DNA of 15,741 nucleotides from Phycisphaerae bacterium. Lineage in GTDB: Bacteria > Planctomycetota > Phycisphaerae > UBA1845 > UTPLA1. The stretch covers positions 1 to 15,741 of the forward strand of contig JAFGQA010000448.1 in the NCBI GenBank assembly GCA_016935885.1, given 5' to 3'. The notes beneath the pieces are model-generated. The model was not told the origin of the DNA, did no database searches, and saw nothing but the letters and a program-made list of their open reading frames with translations. The position numbers were made by a program, and so were the translations under genes. This document shows positions 12,178-15,741 of this stretch, one piece after another. The stretch's first letter is position 1. Each line of letters opens with the position of its first letter.

Positions 12178-12741
12178 GTGGCGTCGCGTCTATCAGGCAT
12201 CCGTCGTTCGATCGATCATCACCTTGCGTCGCTTGCGACGGTTGCCGAGTCGGCGGAGACGATCGAGCAGATGGCCGCGGAGATCCAGCGCGTGCTGTCC
12301 AGCGGCGGCAAGGTCTTGACCTGCGGGAATGGTGGCTCGGCAGCGGAGGCGATGCATCTGGCCGAGGAGATGATCGGGTGTTTCTCCCGTGACCGCGAGC
12401 CGATGGCCGCGATTTGCCTGTGCGCCGACTCGGCGGCGATGACGTGTATCGCGAACGACTACGGATACGAGGAGATGTTCGCCCGACAGGTCGAAGGACT
12501 GGGCCGGCGGGGCGACGTGCTCGTGCCCCTGTCGACGAGCGGGCGAAGCCCGAACATCGTCAAGGCGCTCCGAAGGGCCCGGGATTTGGGCATGACGACG
12601 ATCGGCCTGTTGGGAGAGGCCGGCAGCCCCGCGCACGGTCTGTGCGACATCGCGTTGACGACGCCGGCGATGCACTCCTCGCACATCCAGGAAGTGCACA
12701 TCGTGGCGATTCACCTGATTCTCGAGTATCTGGACGCGTGA
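12178..12741 (+). CDS. gmhA: Phosphoheptose (sedoheptulose-7-phosphate) isomerase, GmhA-type SIS protein
   Basis: GmhA converts sedoheptulose-7-phosphate to D-glycero-D-manno-heptose-7-phosphate in the cytoplasm, the first step toward ADP- or GDP-heptose for envelope sugars. The 187-residue length is close to E. coli GmhA (192). The SIS phosphosugar site is TCGNGGSAAEAMHLAEEM and LSTSGRSPNIV. The metal/catalytic set His60, Glu64, Gln171 and His179 corresponds to E. coli His61, Glu65, Gln172 and His180. The start is settled by the ribosome site: AGGAGG at 12163-12168 lies 9 bp before GTG 12178. The upstream in-frame GTG at 12160 would put AGGAGG inside the gene. Other heptose genes (hldE, gmhB) are not in the window. 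Its last 31 bp overlap the convergent SDR gene. Confidence 0.85.
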   Translation: MASRLSGIRRSIDHHLASLATVAESAETIEQMAAEIQRVLSSGGKVLTCGNGGSAAEAMHLAEEMIGCFSRDREPMAAICLCADSAAMTCIANDYGYEEMFARQVEGLGRRGDVLVPLSTSGRSPNIVKALRRARDLGMTTIGLLGEAGSPAHGLCDIALTTPAMHSSHIQEVHIVAIHLILEYLDA

Positions 12742-13679
12742 CGGGGAGACCGGCGGTAATGGCGTGAGAGCTCGGATGCATAGCGCGTCCCCAGTCTACC
12801 CGCGTTTTGCGTCAACCATTCGCTGAACCGCGTCGGGCAGGTCGGGGGCTTGTCGGAGACCAGCAGGCCGGCCATCAGGCCGTCGATCTCCTCGCGGGTG
12901 ATGACGACGTCGCCGACGATCCAGCCAAGCAGGCTGCCGATGGCAAGGCCGAGTCGTGGAGGGATGTGGACGACCCGTGCCCGACCAGCGACGGCGCTTC
13001 GGATGGAGCGCACGAGTTGCTCATAGGTGAAGGTCTCGGGACCAACGGCGTCGAGAACGACGTTGTTGCGTTGGGAGGCACACTTGATTGCCAATGTGGC
13101 CAGGTCGTTGACGTGGACCGGTTGCAGGAGGTAGGAGCCGTGTCCGAAGATGCCGAAGATGGGCAGCCTGCGGAGCATCCAGGCGATGTTGTTAATCAAG
13201 ACATCGCCGGAGCCGAACAGGAGGGCGGGGCGCAGGATCGCGTAAGAAAGGCCGGACTCGGTCAGCGCGCGTTCCACATCGGCCTTGCCGCGGAAGTACG
13301 ACAATCGTGAATGCTCGCTCGGATTGGTGATGCTGAGGTGCACGAATCTCTGGACGCCAGCGTCGGCAGCGCAGCGGATCAGGATCCTGGTGTTGTTGAC
13401 GGCCAAGTCGTGTGTGGCTTGGCCGTGGGCGAAGCGGACCCAATAGGTGTTATAGAGCACTCGTGCACCACGGAGGACGGCGATGAGGCTCCGTGGCTCG
13501 TCGAAGCGGAGCGGCATCGCCTCGATGCTGTCGCCCAACGGGTCGCCGGCCGGCTCGCGGCCGGTTAGTGTGCGAACACGAATGCCACGGTGGAGGAGTT
13601 GCCGGGTGATGTGTTTGCCTGAGAATTCGAAGGATCCGGTGACGACGTTGAGTTCTGAGGTGGACATCTTCTTGTCCAT
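12711..13679 (-). CDS. Atypical SDR / NAD-dependent epimerase-like protein (NDUFA9-like)
   Basis: This 322-residue protein has an extended-SDR fold related to NADH-binding and complex I NDUFA9-like proteins. The N-terminal nucleotide-binding loop reads VVTGSFEFSGKHI (about 12-24); Gly15 and Gly21 of TGxxGxxG are present but the middle glycine is Glu18. YFRGK (Tyr128, Lys132) matches the SDR YxxxK pair. LRPALLFG, a PVHVNDLA block and DAVGPETFTYEQLVRSI are typical of the NDUFA9-like branch. The reaction is unknown. ATG 13679 was chosen; ATG 13667 is an alternative, and neither has a clear Shine-Dalgarno. The Arg/Ser-rich last 15 or so residues run into the end of gmhA on the other strand (31-bp overlap) and may be an extension after loss of an earlier stop. 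Confidence 0.8.
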   Translation of the reverse strand: MDKKMSTSELNVVTGSFEFSGKHITRQLLHRGIRVRTLTGREPAGDPLGDSIEAMPLRFDEPRSLIAVLRGARVLYNTYWVRFAHGQATHDLAVNNTRILIRCAADAGVQRFVHLSITNPSEHSRLSYFRGKADVERALTESGLSYAILRPALLFGSGDVLINNIAWMLRRLPIFGIFGHGSYLLQPVHVNDLATLAIKCASQRNNVVLDAVGPETFTYEQLVRSIRSAVAGRARVVHIPPRLGLAIGSLLGWIVGDVVITREEIDGLMAGLLVSDKPPTCPTRFSEWLTQNAGRLGTRYASELSRHYRRSPRHASRYSRIR

Positions 13680-13723
13680 GATATCACGGTGGAGGCCGTT
13701 GGCTTGTGTTCAAGTTCGCTGTT

Positions 13724-13741
13724 CAGTATTTCTGAATACTG
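13724..13741. promoter_or_regulatory. Perfect 18-bp dyad between divergent genes
   Basis: CAGTATT-TCTG-AATACTG is a perfect 7-bp inverted repeat in an AT-richer island. It lies between the SDR gene (start 13679, -) and the RNA methyltransferase gene (start 13811, +). Its position suits an operator, but no regulator is known. Confidence 0.4.
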
Positions 13742-13810
13742 TGAAAGTGAAACATCTGAAAGGCGCAGGCCATTTGTCTCGCATGGACAGCAAGGGCGTG
13801 TGAAACGTTG

Positions 13811-14623
13811 GTGGAAGCCCAGGTCATCACGAGTCTGCAGAATCCGCGGATCAAGGCCGTGGTGAAGCTACGGGACCGGCACGGTCGGGGGCGTCGGGCG
13901 TGCATCATGATAGACGGTCGCCGGGAGGTGGGCCGGGCGGTCGATATGGGGGTTCGGATTCAGGAGGTCTTTTATTGTCGGACGTTGCTTCGCCATGATG
14001 ATGACAGGCGGATTCTGCGCTCAGCCGAGGATCGCGGCGCGCGGCTAGCGGAGGTGAGCGAGGCCGTTTTTGCCAAGATCTGTTACGGCGAGCGAGCCGA
14101 GGGCATCGTGGCCACGGCGACGCGGCCGGAGACGGGTCTGCGGGACCTGCCATTGAGCGAGTGCCCGATTATCTGCGTGGTCGAGCGTGTCGAGAAACCC
14201 GGCAATCTCGGGGCGGTGCTTCGGAGTGCCGACGGAGCGGGGGTCGAGGCGATTCTGGCGGCCGATCCCGTCACGGATATCTACGGGCCGAACGTCATTC
14301 GCTCGAGCTTGGGGGCAGTGTTCAGTGTGCCGCTGGTGGAGGTTTCGGCTGAGGAGGCGATTGAGTGGCTGCTTGGGGAGCAGATCGCCGTGGTTGCCGC
14401 CGTGCCCGACGCGGAGCGGGCGTTTACCGAGGTGGATTTATCGGGTCCGGTGGCGGTGGTCTTCGGTAGCGAGGCGACGGGGCTGACGTCCGCGTGGAAA
14501 CGAGCTGGCGTGATTCGGGCGTCGGTTCCGATGCTTGGTATGGCGGATAGCCTGAACGTTTCGATCACGGCTGCGCTGTTTTTTTACGAAGCCGTTCGGC
14601 AACGGCGGGGTCGGCAGGCGTAG
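13811..14623 (+). CDS. SpoU/TrmH-family RNA 2'-O-ribose methyltransferase
   Basis: This 270-residue protein transfers a methyl group from SAM to a ribose 2'-OH in rRNA or tRNA. It has the trefoil-knot SPOUT motifs: motif 1 EKPGNLGAVLRSADGAG (about 128-144, Asn132 and Arg138), motif 2 VVFGSEATGL (about 216-225, Glu221) and motif 3 SLNVSITAALFFYEAV (about 247-262). The N-terminal part ITSLQNPRIKAVVKLRDR, with EVFYCRTLL further on, is the substrate-binding L30e-like domain, as in TsnR/RlmB relatives. The target nucleotide is not evident. The start is GTG 13811 or the preceding TTG 13808; a stop lies just upstream and no strong Shine-Dalgarno is seen. It is divergent from the SDR gene. Confidence 0.9.
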   Translation: MEAQVITSLQNPRIKAVVKLRDRHGRGRRACIMIDGRREVGRAVDMGVRIQEVFYCRTLLRHDDDRRILRSAEDRGARLAEVSEAVFAKICYGERAEGIVATATRPETGLRDLPLSECPIICVVERVEKPGNLGAVLRSADGAGVEAILAADPVTDIYGPNVIRSSLGAVFSVPLVEVSAEEAIEWLLGEQIAVVAAVPDAERAFTEVDLSGPVAVVFGSEATGLTSAWKRAGVIRASVPMLGMADSLNVSITAALFFYEAVRQRRGRQA

Positions 14624-14644
14624 TGTGACTGATCTTCCTTGGTT

Positions 14645-14669
14645 CCCGGACGTCGATAACGACGTCGGG
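14645..14669 (+). terminator. Hairpin after the RNA methyltransferase gene
   Basis: CCCGGACGTCG and CGACGTCGGG form a 10-bp stem with one bulged G and the loop ATAA, 21 bp after the stop. The T-run is poor (GGTTTG some bases later), so termination is likely but not certain. Confidence 0.5.
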
Positions 14670-14685
14670 AGCACGGTTTGACCGG

Positions 14686-14707
14686 CCCACGGATTGCTAT
14701 CCGTGGG
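14686..14707. repeat. Family D hairpin, copy 2
   Basis: CCCACGGAT-TGCT-ATCCGTGGG is the exact reverse complement of the hairpin at 861-882. Identity extends a few bases into both flanks (28 bp in all), even though the loop sequence is not self-complementary. Confidence 0.75.
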
Positions 14708-14783
14708 CTTGAGGCGAGGATTCGCAAGCCAGGTGGCGGTGTCATAATATATGGACTGGTGGCCGCGCGGTCGGAGTGGGCGG

Positions 14784-14844
14784 CCGCCAAACGGCAAGCC
14801 GATATGTAGAAGGCCATCGCCACCCAGACGGCAAGCCGATGTGT
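14784..14844 (-). repeat. Two family C core modules, 37 bp apart
   Basis: ACGGCAAGCCGAT occurs at 14791 and again at 14828. The first is preceded by CCGCCAA, the full core, and the second by CCCAG. Both continue GATRTGT. On the minus strand these are GGCTTGCCGTTTGGCGG and GGCTTGCCGTCTGGG. They lie upstream of the hsp20 promoter candidate. Confidence 0.65.
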
Positions 14845-14901
14845 GCGGTGCAATCGGCGGTGGTGGGACGAAGGAGGGCGATGTACGTTGCGACGAGGGC
14901 A

Positions 14902-14907
14902 TATAAT
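14902..14907 (+). promoter_or_regulatory. Perfect TATAAT box upstream of hsp20
   Basis: TATAAT lies 60 bp before the ATG at 14968. The hexamer 16 bp upstream (GATGTA, 14880-14885) is a poor -35 match. No CIRCE inverted repeat and no clear sigma32 site were seen, so how heat induction would work is unclear. Confidence 0.45.
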
Positions 14908-14967
14908 ACGAATGGGGCGGCTTGAGGAGGCCGCGATCAGGCAAGAAGACAATCAGGAGGCTTGACC

Positions 14968-15426
14968 ATGCCGAGCATTCCTTCACCGCGCAACTTTCCG
15001 TTTTCGGTACAGGACATTCGGAACGAATTCGACCGGCTGCTGGACCGCGTTTGGCACGTTGGGCTAACCACGGCACCACTGGACGGTCAGGATTGGGCGC
15101 CGAGCCTTGACGTGATTGAGGAGGCGGACGCGTATCGGGTCTGCGTTGAGATTCCTGGGGTCAGCGGTGCCGACGTCGAGGTCTCTATCTTGAAGGACAC
15201 ATTGACGATCAAGGGGACGAAGCCGGCACCTGTCAAGACAGAGGAGAACCAACGGCAGCTTCGGGCTGAGTGCCGACACGGCGGTTTCTGCCGCAGGTAC
15301 GAACTGCCCGGCCCGGTACGAGACGAAGGCGTGACGGCCACGAGCAAGAATGGAGTCCTGGACATCAGGATCCCCAAGAAGCCGGAGGCGTTGGGGCGGA
15401 AGGTCGATGTCCGGTCCGAGGAATGA
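14968..15426 (+). CDS. Small heat-shock protein, Hsp20/alpha-crystallin family
   Basis: Hsp20 proteins are ATP-independent holdase chaperones that bind unfolding proteins as oligomers in the cytoplasm. The 152-residue length is typical. The N-terminal arm is MPSIPSPRNFPFSVQDIRNE with FDRLLDRVW. The alpha-crystallin domain (about 45-138) includes LDVIEEADAYRVCVEIPGV, LKDTLTIKG, RRYELPG and the hallmark GVLDIRIPK (129-137). The tail has VDV (146-148), which could act as the I/V-X-I/V assembly motif. The start is set by AGGAGG at 14955-14960, 7 bp before ATG 14968; a TTG at 14962 is too close. TATAAT lies 60 bp upstream. The gene is convergent with a tiny basic protein gene 13 bp downstream. Confidence 0.92.
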   Translation: MPSIPSPRNFPFSVQDIRNEFDRLLDRVWHVGLTTAPLDGQDWAPSLDVIEEADAYRVCVEIPGVSGADVEVSILKDTLTIKGTKPAPVKTEENQRQLRAECRHGGFCRRYELPGPVRDEGVTATSKNGVLDIRIPKKPEALGRKVDVRSEE

Positions 15427-15439
15427 GCCGGGCGAGGGC

Positions 15440-15541
15440 TTATTCGGAGGCGTTGCCGGTCTTGAGCATTCGGAGCTTGGCCTTGAGGCGTGCCTTTCGT
15501 CTTTTGTGCTTTAGGTTGGCGAGTTTCTTCTTCTTGTACAT
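15440..15541 (-). CDS. Very small basic protein, 33 aa
   Basis: The product begins MYKKKKLANLKHKRRKARLK and is more than 40 percent Lys/Arg with few acidic residues. It is therefore likely to bind RNA or DNA, or to be a ribosome-associated peptide, but no named family can be assigned with confidence. The frame is open upstream to 15679, but those codons are unlike the basic part and reach into repeat B, so ATG 15541 was preferred. A GGGGA stretch about 8-12 bp upstream is a weak ribosome site. It is convergent with hsp20. Confidence 0.5.
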   Translation of the reverse strand: MYKKKKLANLKHKRRKARLKAKLRMLKTGNASE

Positions 15542-15656
15542 GGACGGTATCCCCGTTTCGCGCTTTGGCGAGATCGATTTAGAAGACCAGAGTAATCCAT
15601 CGTATGGGGAAGATAAAGGCGCGGCAGGGCGTTTGCAAGGAGCCAGGGCGACGAGG

Positions 15657-15741
15657 GTCCGTGACACTTCCGGCGGCATTCGATTCTGGGTGCCACGGGC
15701 GGCTTGTCCGCCCGTGTGGTGTCTCTGGTGGACGCATGGGG
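15657..15741 (+). repeat. Family B element, copy cut by window end
   Basis: It starts with the terminal GTCCGTGACA (15657-15666) and follows the reverse complement of 3114-3249 through a GCATTCGATTCTG block. It then has the perfect hairpin CACGGGCGG-CTTGT-CCGCCCGTG and a GTGTCTCTGGTGGACGC block. The second hairpin and the right end should lie beyond the window. Confidence 0.75.

Overview
The window is GC-rich bacterial DNA that most probably comes from a planctomycete of the class Phycisphaerae. The best clue is the gene at 11165-12037. It encodes a type IV pilin-like protein with an FTLIELLVVVAIIALLISIL leader and an SANLRGIGQA motif, a family greatly expanded in Planctomycetes. The eukaryote-like UDP-sugar pyrophosphorylase, the Tat-exported DUF362 protein and repeat-laden spacers also fit. 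This placement is inference from protein style; no rRNA or tRNA gene was seen.

Layout. 1-1459: a C-terminal fragment of the ferrous iron transporter FeoB, surrounded by short dispersed repeats. 1460-3022: a histidine/aromatic ammonia-lyase family enzyme. 3023-3561: a hairpin, a 136-bp inverted-repeat element, a promoter-like site and a tiny membrane protein. 3688-5212: a divergent pair, an endonuclease III-like DNA glycosylase (-) and a CPBP membrane protease (+). 5219-7472: repeats, a SAM methyltransferase and an upstream unknown gene (both -), then a 68-bp tandem array and a 104-bp MITE-like element. 7470-8891: a UDPGP-family nucleotidyltransferase (-). 8892-9432: a repeat-rich spacer. 9433-10425: DUF362 protein. 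10426-11164: a long gene-free stretch. 11165-12741: the pilin-like protein, a terminator and a GmhA-type phosphoheptose isomerase. 12711-13679: an atypical SDR (-), convergent with and overlapping gmhA. 13811-14623: a SpoU/TrmH RNA methyltransferase. 14968-15541: a small heat-shock protein and, convergent, a 33-residue basic protein.

The genes look like unrelated housekeeping and accessory functions in single-gene units on both strands, not one pathway. GmhA and the UDP-sugar pyrophosphorylase could both feed cell-envelope sugar synthesis, but they are not linked in an operon.

The most distinctive content is between the genes. At least four short repeat families recur (called A, B, C and D here), plus two tandem arrays. 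A is 104 bp with about 18-bp terminal inverted repeats and TA at the ends. B is about 136 bp with 10-bp inverted ends. C is a module centred on GGCTTGCCGTTTGGCGG. D is a 22-bp hairpin. Several carry hairpins whose stems differ between copies while base pairing is kept. No CRISPR array, integrase, transposase, defence system or obvious biosynthetic cluster was found.
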